Below, in pieces: positions 28,432 through 40,900 of a stretch of 64,000 bases of DNA. Within the stretch, counting starts at the first letter, position 1, and each line of letters begins with the position of its first letter. Source of the DNA: Asterias rubens. Its lineage: Eukaryota; Echinodermata; Asteroidea; Forcipulatida; Asteriidae. The stretch is from the NCBI RefSeq assembly GCF_902459465.1, contig NC_047072.1:16225776-16289775 (forward strand), given 5' to 3'. Under the pieces are notes generated by a model, which searched no databases, was not told the DNA's origin, and saw only the letters and a list, made by a program, of their open reading frames with translations. The translations under genes and the position numbers were made by a program.

Positions 28432-28851
28432 TTAAAGGTACTAGACAGTACGTTTGGAAATGGTCAACGACCAGTATTCTCACTTGGTGTATCCATGGTG
28501 TATCGCAACATTATGCATCAAGTAACAACCATGTGAAGATTTGGGCTCAATTGATCATCACAATTGCAAGAAAGTAATGAAAGAGAAAACACCATTGTTG
28601 TACGTGCTTTCAGATGTCCGAGAAAGGCTTCAAGCCTGAAAGTCTTTCTCAGATTCAAATTATTCTAGTGAGAAATTACCTCTTTCTCAGAAAACTTCGT
28701 TAATTCAAAGGGAGTCGTTTCTCACAATGGTTTATACTTTCAACAGCTCTCCGTTGCTCGTTTAACCATTTCTACCTCCATGGTTTTACCAAGTCAGTTT
28801 TTTATCTCACAATTATTTTGACTAATTACAAATAATGCCCAGTGCCTTTAA
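28432..28851 (-). mobile_element. Degenerate TTAA-type element
   Basis: Left ttaaaggtactagacagta and right cccagtgcctttaa ends; the internal blocks run in the minus orientation. Confidence 0.7.
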
Positions 28852-29059
28852 GCGACTGAAGAAAACATTAGGCCTACTTCATATGGACAGAGAGACACAC
28901 TTAGCTTGGAGTGGCGGAGATTAAAGTAGTCATTTGTACTTTTAAGCCCACGTCCATCATTTTAAAATAAATTAATGTCACAAACCAACATAAGTTTAAT
29001 CAAATTTGATGGTCAAGTCTACTGCGGCGATCGATCCAAAAATCAACTCAGGTGATCTC

Positions 29060-29272
29060 ACTCAAATAATAAAGGACTTCAAGCCTGAAGCCATTATACA
29101 TCTGAAAGCACTAAAATGTGCAACAAGGGTGTTTTTCTTTCACTATTCTCTTGCAACTTCGATGACCAATTGAGTCAAGAATTTTCACAGATTTGTTATT
29201 TCAGACATTTGTTGATACACCAAGTGAGAATACTGGTCTTTGACAATAATCTAAGGTTTCCAGCGCCTTTAA
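29060..29272 (+). mobile_element. 5'-truncated TTAA-type element
   Basis: Keeps only the right half, from cttcaagcctgaagcc to cagcgcctttaa. Confidence 0.65.
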
Positions 29273-32200
29273 GTTCAGTGCGTTGTATAGATAGGACAGT
29301 CTTCAGTAGCAGGTTGATGGAACTACATCTAATGGGTTACTCCGAGGTCGAGACGGGTTGCTAAAAACTCGATCACTTTCCGACGCGAAGCCACAGACAA
29401 AGACCACTGGCTTAAGTGTCAAGTCCAGCATCAGTAACATCAACAATATTCACCCAAAATAAGCAAAGCAGGATTAAGTAACATTGACCAATACACTCTA
29501 GGACAATGACCGGTAGGTGGTTACTATGGTTACAGAAAGAAACGTTATCTATTTATAGAATTTCTAAACTCTGGTGCGGATAACATGCCGGATGTTATTA
29601 CCATAGTAACATAAAGCCTGTGAGCTAAGAAACATCGTCAGGCGCTGTGGTATCTAAAGGGATGGATTTATGCTACCTTATACATCTCTATGCATAGACA
29701 GATGGGTAGATTTCATCCAATGTACGACAGACGTGACAAGATGAATTGAACACTGTGATCAGAAAACTATCTCAATTTCTAGACTAGATCCAACAAGATT
29801 AACAGAACACACATCTTGGGTTCACTCCATTTATGCCAAAACTGTACTTTCATTCAATTTCATCAATAAACTACAAAATGGGAAATTTCTGCAAAGTGTC
29901 ACCCAACGGTCACGTTTCTATACTAGTCTACTAATTTCTTTTTTAATTTTAGGTAAGTCCTCATTCCTAGGGAGTGCACCAGTGGCGTTAACAGGGTCGC
30001 CCATTCAGAACCCTCCACTTACCTAATGCACAAAATGAATGTCCAATACATCAAAGTAGGATTCAAGTGAGTTCAGTGTTTCATAGCAGCTATCAGGTAT
30101 TGAATTCCACAATTGCTAAACTAAATGTAGGCCTTTGTTACACCGACTGTGTTTAGGGTCAAGCCGTTTCTCAAAGCAATACATCAAACAGAGTAACATG
30201 CCTAAGCCGAAACTTGCACATTGTCAATCTATAAATATTTTGTGGGTTCGAATCCCACACGAGTAATATGCCTGTGATTTGGGTTGACAGAGCTCGAGTA
30301 CAGAGTATACAGTGCTAACACACATCGGTGTATATGGTAATGGTTAACAACAACGAAACCAAACCTTTATCCAATGCAAATTCTGAATCAATCTTCAGAT
30401 CTATACATTCAAAATGACACTCTATAATCTTGGAATGTTTGAGATTTAATTTTAAAGCTCGTTGAATGCACTTAAGTCTCATGATCCCTAAAGTCACTGG
30501 CTCAATGAATTCCCGAGAGAGGCAATCTCGCCGCCATTCGCAATCATTGGGGCTTTGGTAATGGTGAATTTCCTCTGGGGGAACCTAGGAATAAAATATT
30601 TACTTCTTAACATCTTTCACTCAAACTATATTTAATTTTATTCTACAGACTTTCAGTAAATCACAACAGAACATACTTGATCATGTCTATTTCACGAATA
30701 AATACTTTATGGAAACATTAAACGCAAAACACACCCATATCACCCATAATAAAGTAACCAATTCTAAAGCAAGAACTCTTTTTACAAAAATACATTCTAA
30801 AAATATATAAACACTGTAAACTCTATCAACCTAACTTAAAATCGAAAACATTTTGAATCTGACAAACGTTTCCGTCAGATACGTTTCTAAGATTATGTAT
30901 TCAAATTTAACTTAAATTATAACCCCTCCTGATTTTCGGCGGTATCTCAAAAACGCTTCTATTTTTTTGGCAATGAAATTGTCTAGTTATATTCACAATA
31001 CATTAATCCAACAGTTAAAAAACTGTGTTCCCTTTAATATCAGTATGAAGATCCGGGCAAGGGAGAAATCTTTTGGTCAATAATTTATTCTTGGCAAAAT
31101 AGTTTTGTCTTTAAAACATAAAATAACATGCGGCAGTTCATTTTAATTTCTATAAAAAAAAATCTTATTTAAAAAAGGAATAAACTTATAGTCTGTAAAT
31201 TGGTTGTGGATGGGCTTCCAAAAAAAAAATAATAATAATAATTTAAACTTATTTTTTAAAGTTTTTAGTTTACTGTCAAAAATACAGGCCTAATAAAAAG
31301 GATTTTGCGGATTCTATTTACATGGTAATATTCCATTTAGTTCCATGTTATTGTGACAGGCAGGAAAAAAACAAACGTATTTTGTATATTTCTTCAGATT
31401 TAGTTATATTCATTTATTCGGAATCCTCAACCCAAATCGACAGTCCCATAGCGGCGGCATTATTTTCAAATTTATCAAAGTCATTCTACTTTTTGATTGA
31501 TAGAAAAAAATCTTCAGATGGACAGAAAAATCATTTTCCGCAATAATTACACGCCACATCAGACAACCACAACTACTCAATTATTAGCCACATTTACAAA
31601 TGTACACAAAATATGAAAAACATTTTTACTCGAGAAGAAAAACCCCAAAACACAATTTTCAAAACCTCACTAGACGGCAGTGACGTTAGTCCCCTAAATC
31701 CACAAGGCGAAAGTAGTAGTCGCGCCCAACTGTCTACATTCCGCACGGAAAGCATGACAGTTTTTTTTTGACAAGTCTCTCATGATCCAACAAATCTACT
31801 CCGCGACAGCAGACTATAGCAAGACAAGTTCTCAAAAAAACATAATCTACCTGGCAAGTAGATTCAGACAACCATCTAATATCATTTATACTATGTCTAC
31901 TCAACAAACAATCACAAAATAATCAATGTTAAGAGGTAGACTTATTTGACAGAATCATGCTTTTCACTCAAATCAAAAATAATTATAAATCGAACAGTAT
32001 GGTCATGACATCCACAAAGTACAATCTTCACAATAACTTAGTACTGCTACATCATTCTGTTTAGGTACCTCAGATGAACCTCAAGGAACTATTTAAAACT
32101 ATTCCTCTTCATAGATCCTGACTAATCAAAATAAATCCACTCAAATAAGATAATAGTTTGTACAACCTGTTTCTCTTGTGCTATTGTTACACTTCTAGGA

Positions 32201-32879
32201 ATGTAATCGAATTTTTAACAACTGTCAACCCCCAATAAATTTTTTTGATAATGTGTTTGTTTGGTTATTAGAGCAGATCTTATTTATTTTCCAATAACTC
32301 TCAGAAGAATGAACTCAATCACTGTACTAACCGAGAGCCCAACGACAGGAATCAAGTTTCAGTTCAAAGCCCTTTCAACATTACAGTTATTTCTCAGGAA
32401 ATTCCCGGGACTTTATTGATCTTTTCACACTACAAAAAATTAACCCTGCTCAGGGGTAGGGTTAAGCATGAGAGCTAACCCCAGGGTAAGACGTTTTTCC
32501 GGGAGGAAAAAGCAGCTGGTGAGAACAAAAGCGGTTTTAACTTACCCCAACTTTTACGTCCATTTTGTTGAGAGTCGCATGGGCTGACAGGTTTACCACA
32601 TTTCTTGGGGTTTTATCGTGAAAGGACCCTGCATTTTCATGGGAAATAGTACTCCCGCGAGTTACAATTGGGATGGTGAGAACGGTTGCTTGGGTGGCAG
32701 TGGGGTTAAAAACTGCCAGGAATCCCGGGAGTTTACTTCCCGGGAGTTTACTTCCCGGGACATGGCTCTGTAGTGTGAAAAGGGCTTTACATGTGGTAAG
32801 GAAAACCCCAGGGAATTATTTTAAGGTCAACCCACGCAGTCAGGAAGGGACTGAAAACCACATCCACATAGTGCCCCCG

Positions 32880-34646
32880 GTGTGATTCCAACCTGGGTCC
32901 TAGAGGTGGAAGGCGATGAACCTACCACTACCCCAACCACTGAGCTGTTAACCACTTCACCTAGTACCCCCGGTGTGATTCCAACCTGGGTCCTAGAGGT
33001 GGAAGGCGATGAACCTACCACTACCCCAACCACTGAGCTGTTAACCACTTCACCTAGTGCCCCCGGTGTGATTCCAACCTGGGTCCTAGAGGTGGAAGGC
33101 GATGAACCTACCACTACCCCAACCACTGAGCTGTTAACCACTTCACCTAGTACCCCCGGTGTGATTCCAACCTGGGTCCTAGAGGTGGAAGGCGATGAAC
33201 CTACCACTACCCCAACCACTGAGCTGTTAACCACTTCACCTAGTGCCACCGGTGTGATTCCAACCTGGGTCCTAGAGGTGGAAGGCGATGAACCTACCAC
33301 TACCCCAACCACTGAGCTGTTAACCACTTCACCTAGTGCCCCCGGTGTGATTCCAACCTGGGTCCTAGAGGTGGAAGGCGATGAACCTACCACTACCCCA
33401 ACCACTGAGCTGTTAACCACTTCACCTAGTACCCCCGGTGTGATTCCAACCTGGGTCCTAGAGGTGGAAGGCGATGAACCTACCACTACCCCAACCACTG
33501 AGCTGTTAACCACTTCACCTAGTACCCCCGGTGTGATTCCAACCTGGGTCCTAGAGGTGGAAGGCGATGAACCTACCACTACCCCAACCACTGAGCTGTT
33601 AACCACTTCACCTAGTACCCCCGGTGTGATTCCAACCTGGGTCCTAGAGGTGGAAGGCGATGAACCTACCACTACCCCAACCACTGAGCTGTTAACCACT
33701 TCACCTAGTGCCACCGGTGTGATTCCAACCTGGGTCCTAGAGGTGGAAGGCGATGAACCTACCACTACCCCAACCACTGAGCTGTTAACCACTTCACCTA
33801 GTACCCCCGGTGTGATTCCAACCTGGGTCCTAGAGGTGGAAGGCGATGAACCTACCACTACCCCAACCACTGAGCTGTTAACCACTTCACCTAGTACCCC
33901 CGGTGTGATTCCAACCTGGGTCCTAGAGGTGGAAGGCGATGAACCTACCACTACCCCAACCACTGAGCTGTTAACCACTTCACCTAGTGCCCCCGGTGTG
34001 ATTCCAACCTGGGTCCTAGAGGTGGAAGGCGATGAACCTACCACTACCCCAACCACTGAGCTGTTAACCACTTCACCTAGTGCCACCGGTGTGATTCCAA
34101 CCTGGGTCCTAGAGGTGGAAGGCGATGAACCTACCACTACCCCAACCACTGAGCTGTTAACCACTTCACCTAGTACCCCCGGTGTGATTCCAACCTGGGT
34201 CCTAGAGGTGGAAGGCGATGAACCTACCACTACCCCAACCACTGAGCTGTTAACCACTTCACCTAGTGCCCCCGGTGTGATTCCAACCTGGGTCCTAGAG
34301 GTGGAAGGCGATGAACCTACCACTACCCCAACCACTGAGCTGTTAACCACTTCACCTAGTGCCCCCGGTGTGATTCCAACCTGGGTCCTAGAGGTGGAAG
34401 GCGATGAACCTACCACTACCCCAACCACTGAGCTGTTAACCACTTCACCTAGTGCCCCCGGTGTGATTCCAACCTGGGTCCTAGAGGTGGAAGGCGATGA
34501 ACCTACCACTACCCCAACCACTGAGCTGTTAACCACTTCACCTAGTGCCCCCGGTGTGATTCCAACCTGGGTCCTAGAGGTGGAAGGCGATGAACCTACC
34601 ACTACCCCAACCACTGAGCTGTTAACCACTTCATCTAGTACTCTAC
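32880..34646. repeat. Tandem array, 93 bp x 19, of a tRNA-like unit
   Basis: Nearly identical 93-bp units. Read on the minus strand each holds cagctcagtggttgggg (like a pol III A box in a D-arm) and, about 50 nt later, caggttggaatca (a two-mismatch B box). Because 93 is divisible by 3 and the unit lacks stops in several frames, long ORFs exist on both strands; they are by-products. Units vary mainly at the S[TA][PT]G codons. Confidence 0.93.
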
Positions 34647-34745
34647 ATAAGCAAAATACTCCCCAAATGTTTAAAGGAACAGAACTATTCATCTTTACAG
34701 ATCCTTACAATTAAAAAACCCACTGAATTATGATATTAGTTTTTA

Positions 34746-34812
34746 CAACAGAGTGATTCAAACCGGGTCCAAGAGGTTGAAGGCGAGGAAAGTTACCCCT
34801 ACGCCAACCGGA
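34746..34812 (-). repeat. Diverged single copy of the 93-bp tRNA-like unit
   Basis: Reads ccgggtccaagaggttgaag, similar to the array monomer but diverged, 100 bp from the array edge. Probably an older unit or the progenitor. Confidence 0.6.
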
Positions 34813-34841
34813 CCACTTATTGAGTTTGTTACCTAGAATCT

Positions 34842-34985
34842 TCATCTATCTACATCAGTGGGATCAGCTAACAAATCCAAGAGATTATCTATGGTAATCC
34901 TCTGAGCTGAAACTGGCTGCCAGCAGTGAGTAAAAATATCCATCTGAAGTTCTGGGTAAGGGGGATGAAATTCTTTCTGGCAGAC
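34842..34985 (-). CDS. TAZ-pseudokinase terminal exon 11 (residues 813-859 and stop)
   Basis: Too short to stand out as a free ORF. Acceptor CAG (34988-34986), then VCQKEFHPPYPELQMDIFTH, CWQPVSAQRITIDNLLDLL and a TGA. The HCW...R...LLDLL pattern is subdomain XI of tyrosine-kinase-like folds, which closes the kinase domain. Confidence 0.83.
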   Translation of the reverse strand, partial: VCQKEFHPPYPELQMDIFTHCWQPVSAQRITIDNLLDLLADPTDVDR

Positions 34986-37900
34986 CTGAAGGGAAATGAA
35001 AAAGTTGAAGTTATAATTTTAATGCATGCCCAAGTAGTTGTTGTGTCTTTAAAAGTTTTAAAAAACAATATTTTTGTAATTTTTAGATGTTACCTTCAAT
35101 ATTTCTTGTAAATATTACATTGTAGGTAGTTTTTTTTTTTTTTTTACAGTTGTGGGTTCGAACCCTACCAAGCTAACTGATTTCACAATGCATACATCAA
35201 GAATTGTTATCTAGTTACTGAATCACAATTATGTGCGATTTATAATCATAGTTGATAACCCAATGTTTGTATGAGAGGAATTTGCCATCTTGGCGTTTAT
35301 ATCCCTTTGTGGGAGTTTGCCGAGTACCCTTGAGGGCGCCCTACACATGAGTCAAAATACTTTGAAACACTGACCATTCTTCTAATGTCTGCCGGTGACC
35401 GATGGCAATAATCAGGAAAGGGTTTACTCTTATGGAGCAACTCATAAAGCAAGCATCCAAGACCCCAAACATCCGAGTAAAATCCCAACGCTTTATCATC
35501 ACACAAAACCTGCATAGTAACAATCAGATCAAAATGGAATAAAAATGAGAAAGTTACAGTCAAAAACCTAGATATAGGTTGGTAAAGCAACAAAACTTAA
35601 TAACACAAAACTTGCACGACATTAAAAAAATAATCAAAAAAACACCAATGATAAGGTGATACTTAAATCTGTACATAGATTGGTAAAACTACAACACTTC
35701 ACCACACAGAACCTGCATAGCAATCAAATCAAAACAATAAATTCGCAGTCAAACCCCAGATAAGTTGGTAAAACTGTAACATTAAGTTAAGGTTTGTTTC
35801 TGTCTTTAAAATGAACTTCCCAGCCTTTGGAGTAAAAATGCTTCATCACACAAAATCTACATTTCTAATAAACAATTCAATTTAACACACAATAAACCAT
35901 ATAACACCCTCGACTTTTCATTTATCAAAACTCTAAAATGAGTCACTTACATTGCCTTATTAAAACTCAAAAGTAAAATCAGCAGAAAGATTTGCAACAC
36001 AGGCAAAATGTTTCATACTACTTTACATGACAAATAACATATCCAAAACATAGCACACATTTTTTTCTAAAACAATTTATTCCCTCCAACCGCAATGTGA
36101 GACTTTTGGACGTTCCTTTTTCACAGTTCTCGCCAGTAGTGTGCGTGCTCAGACAAACGTGCGCAATACTGAGCATGTGTGCACGCTCAGAGCAGCAAAA
36201 CAGGGCCATTATGTCTGCTGCCGCCAGCGTCTCCAAAAGTCTCCCATTGAATTCAAATAAACAATTTCCAAGGGGTTGGGGGTTATGTTAATGAACAGCT
36301 TACCTCTGGTGCAGCATAGCATGGATCAATTGTTGATCTAATGTTATCTGGACTTGTCGCTACTACGCCTTGCTCTAAAACCATGGCATGGCTGAAGTTA
36401 CATAACTTCACACTTTGATTCCTTTTATCAAGTAACAGACCGGAACCTTCAAATGAAAATAAAAAAAATCACATTTTACTTTCAAGATGATCAAAAGAAG
36501 AATAACTATAATTAATATCCAATAGGCCTATTGTTTAAATATCATCACATGACAATAACCACGGTCTAATTATATTTAAAATATATGAAATTTATTTAAA
36601 TAAAAAGACAAACTAAACAACTTGGATGCAGCAATTACTACATTGCCCTAAATAGAAAGGATCACAAAAATTACAGTTTCACAAATAAATATTAAAAAAC
36701 CAACACTGAGATTTTGAAATAAGCACAGAACCTTAAAAATGATTAATAGTTAGTAGTTTTTTTAAATTACACTAGACCTTGCTCATAAGATATAATAAAA
36801 GTAGAGTATAAGAGTATTTATTAGGCGCCAGAATCCACCAAATGAAGGGGCTCAAGGAGCACGAGAGTGAATCCTCAAACAGTATAAAGAAAAAGGAAAA
36901 TCAGACACAGAACAATTAAAGATAAGCTATTTTAAACAAGCAAGTTATCAAACTTATCTTAAAAGTATCAACACTAGAAATATTAACAATTTGAAGTGGT
37001 AAGTCATTCCAGATCATCCAGCATGGGAAAGCGACATATCGCCCCATGATTTCCTACTCTTTGGAACATGTAACAAGCATAGAGCTCTTGCTCTACATGT
37101 TATAACAACAAGTATTAGAAGATCAAAGAGATCGTTAAGGAGTATATGGTATTACCAAAGAAATATTATATAAAGGAGCGGAACCATGTACACAACGTAA
37201 GATAAGCAACAGAAGTTTGAAAGGAATGTAAGATACAATTGGTAGCCAGTGAAGTGACTTCAGTATGGCAGACATAAAACAATCTTGAAGACATTTCTCA
37301 ACTCATGAGAAAACCATCCAGGAATCTTAAGTTGGACATGAGATTTATTTATAACATTATCTCAACACTCACAGGTTTCAAATAACATACCTGGGTGAGG
37401 AGAAGCAACTTATGGACACAATTCAGCAACAAGAACATGAGTAAACAGTGTTATGATAGAATTCATATAATCATTTACACAATCAATGAAACAATAAAGA
37501 TATCAAAATAACACACATGATTATTATTATAAGTTATCACACAAGCGAGAGTGGAATATGGACAAATATTGCGCTTGACACATTTCTCAACTCATGAGAA
37601 AACCATCCAGGAATCTTAAGTTGGACATGAGATTTATTTATAACATTATCTCAACACTCACAGGTTTCAAATAACATACCTGGGTGAGGAGAAGCAACTT
37701 ATGGACACAATTCAGCAACAAGAACATGAGTAAACAGTGTTATGATAGAATTCATATAATCATTTACACAATCAATGAAACAATAAAGATATCAAAATAA
37801 CACACATGATTATTATTATAAGTTATCACACAAGCGAGAGTGGAATATGGACAAATATCGGCCATGACACCCAATAGGGAATGGTTTTGGGTTGAACTTA

Positions 37901-40900
37901 CATTTCCAGCTGAGATACACTACATTGAGTGAGTGTAAATACTTAGCAGCTTCAGCAGCCTGTCTGAGTATAGCACGGCAGAGGTCAAGGGTCGTATCAT
38001 GGAAGAGTAGTGTCTCCAGTTCCATAAAATCTACAGAAAAATATTAAGAAAAAATCAAACATTCATTACTTACTGATTGTTTGAAAGAATAGCAATGCTA
38101 AGATTCCATGTATATTTATAATCTTACACACGGTGGCCAGAACTTGGATAACATTTTTTAATTTTTCTTTTTTTGTATAAGGTACCTTGCCCATTTAACA
38201 AGGCCAGACAGCCACTTTAAGGTGATGGCAACATTTAACTGATTTGGGCTATCAACCCAGATCAACTGTCACCAGGGCACGTTGCCACCTACTCCTAGGG
38301 CTGAAACAGGGTAACCCCCTTCACAGTCCGTAAGGATGTAGGCATGGGTATCATCCACTAGGAGCCACCTACTCATGGGGCTGAAACAGGGTAACCCCCT
38401 TCACAGTCCACAAGGATGTAGGCATGGGTATCATCCACTAGGAGCCACCTACTCCCTGGGCTGAAACAGGGTAACCCCCTTTACAGTCCGTAAGGATGTA
38501 GGCATGGGTATCATCCACTAGGAGCCACCTACTCCCTGGGCTGAAACAGGGTAACCCCCTTCACAGTCCCTAAGGATGTAGGCATGGGTATCATCCACTA
38601 GGAGCCACCTACTCCCTGGGCTGAAACAGGGTAACCCCCTTTACAGTCCGTAAGGATGTAGGCATGGGTATCATCCACTAGGAGCCACCTACTCCTGGAG
38701 CTGAAACAGGGTAACCCCCTTCACAGTCCATAAGGATGTACGCATGGGTATCATCCACTAGGAGTCACCTACTCCTGGAGCTGAAACAGGGTAACCCCCT
38801 TTACAGTCCATAAGGATGTAGGCATGGGTATCATCCACTAGGAGCCACCTACTCCTGGGGCTGAAACAGGGTTACCCCCTTCACAGTCCCTGAGGATGTA
38901 GGCATGGGTATCATCCACTAGGAGCCACCTACTCCTGGAGCTGAAACAGGGTAACCCCCTTTACAGTCCATAAGGATGTAGGCATGGGTATCATCCACTA
39001 GGAGCCACCTACTCATGGGGCTGAAACAGGGTAACCCCCTTCACAGTCTATAAGGATGTAGGCATGGGTATCATCCACTAGGAGCCACCTACTCCCTGGG
39101 CTGAAACAGGGTTACCCCCTTCACAGTCCATAAGGATGTAGGCATGGGTATCATCCACTAGGAGCCACCTACTCCTGGGGCTGAAACAGGGTAACCCCCT
39201 TTACAGTCCGTAAGGATGTAGGCATGGGTATCATCCACTTGGAGCCACCTACTCCCTGGGCTGAAACAGGGTAACCCCCTTCACAGTCCCTAAGGATGTA
39301 GGCATGGGTATCATCCACTAGGAGCCACCTACTCCCTGGGCTGAAACAGGGTAACCCCCTTTACAGTCCGTAAGGATGTAGGCATGGGTATCATCCACTA
39401 GGAGCCACCTACTCCTGGAGCTGAAATAGGGTAACCCCCTTCACAGTCCATAAGGATGTACGCATGGGTATCATCCACTAGGAGTCACCTACTCCTGGAG
39501 CTGAAACAGGGTAACCCCCTTTACAGTCCATAAGGATGTAGGCATGGGTATCATCCACTAGGAGCCACCTACTCCTGGAGCTGAAACAGGGTAACCCCCT
39601 TCACAGTCCATAAGGATGTACGCATGGGTATCATCCACTAGGAGTCACCTACTCCTGGAGCTGAAACAGGGTAACCCCCTTTACAGTCCATAAGGATGTA
39701 GGCATGGGTATCATCCACTAGGAGCCACCTACTCATGGGGCTGAAACAGGGTAACCCCCTTCACAGTCTATAAGGATGTAGGCATGGGTATCATCCACTA
39801 GGAGCCACCTACTCCCTGGGCTGAAACAAGGGTTACCCCCTTCACAGTCCATAAGGATGTAGGCATGGGTATCATCCACTAGGAGCCACCTACTCATGGG
39901 GCTGAAACAGGGTAACCCCCTTCACAGTCCATAAGGATGTAGGCATGGGTATCATCCACTAGGAGCCACCTACTCATGGGGCTGAAACAGGGTAACCCCC
40001 TTCACAGTCCGTAAGGATGTAGGCATGGGTATCATCCACTAGGAGCCATCTACTCCTAGGGCTGAAACAGGGTAACCCCCTTCACAGTCCATAAGGATGT
40101 AGGCATGGGTATCATCCACTAGGAGCCACCTACTCCTGGGGCTGAAACAGGGTAACCCCCTTTACAGTCCGTAAGGATGTAGGCATGGGTATCATCCACT
40201 AGGAGCCACCTACTCATGGGGCTGAAACAGGGTTACCCCCTTCACAGTCTGTAAGGATGTAGGCATGGGTATCATCCACTAGGAGCCACCTACTCCTGGA
40301 GCTGAAACAGGGTAACCCCCTTCACAGTCCATAAGGATGTAGGCATGGGTATCATCCACTAGGAGCCACCTACTCCTAGGGCTGAAACAGGGTTACCCCC
40401 TTCACAGTCCATAAGGATGTAGGCATGGGTATCATCCACTAGGAGCTACCAACTCCTGGGGCTGAAACAGGGTAACCCCCTTCACAGTCCATAAGGATGT
40501 AGGCATGGGTATCATCCACTAGGAGCCACCTACTCCTAGGGCTGAAACAGGGTTACCCCCTTCACAGTCTGTAAGGATGTAGGCATGGGTATCATCCACT
40601 AGGAGCCACCTACTCCCTGGGCTGAAACAGGGTAACCCCCTTTACAGTCCATAAGGATGTAGGCATGGGTATCATCCACTAGGAGCCACCTACTCCTAGG
40701 GCTGAAACAGGGTTACCCCCTTCACAGTCCATAAGGATGTAGGCATGGGTATCATCCACTAGGAGCTACCAACTCCTGGGGCTGAAACAGGGTAACCCCC
40801 TTCACAGTCCATAAGGATGTAGGCATGGGTATCATCCACTAGGAGCCACCTACTCCTGGGGCTGAAACAGGGTAACCCCCTTCACAGTCCATAAGGATGT

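Larger units (their letters stand above)
27010..32870. other. Intergenic between HUNK and the TAZ-pseudokinase gene
   Basis: No coding signal recognised. Contains two TTAA-type elements (28432, 29060), a tRNA-like B-box fragment near 30240, and a very A/T-rich stretch 30.6-32.3 kb that could include the 3' UTR of the TAZ-pseudokinase gene. Confidence 0.5.

Noticed and set aside
32827..34714. ORFs of 610 and 621 codons on opposite strands
   Set aside because: Both are read-through of a 93-bp tandem array whose length is divisible by three. They overlap each other fully and have no domain or splice context.
35297..35374. Extension of the pseudokinase exon to the TAA at 35297
   Set aside because: A downstream exon (34842-34985) completes the kinase fold in the right phase, so GTCAGT at 35374 is more likely the donor.
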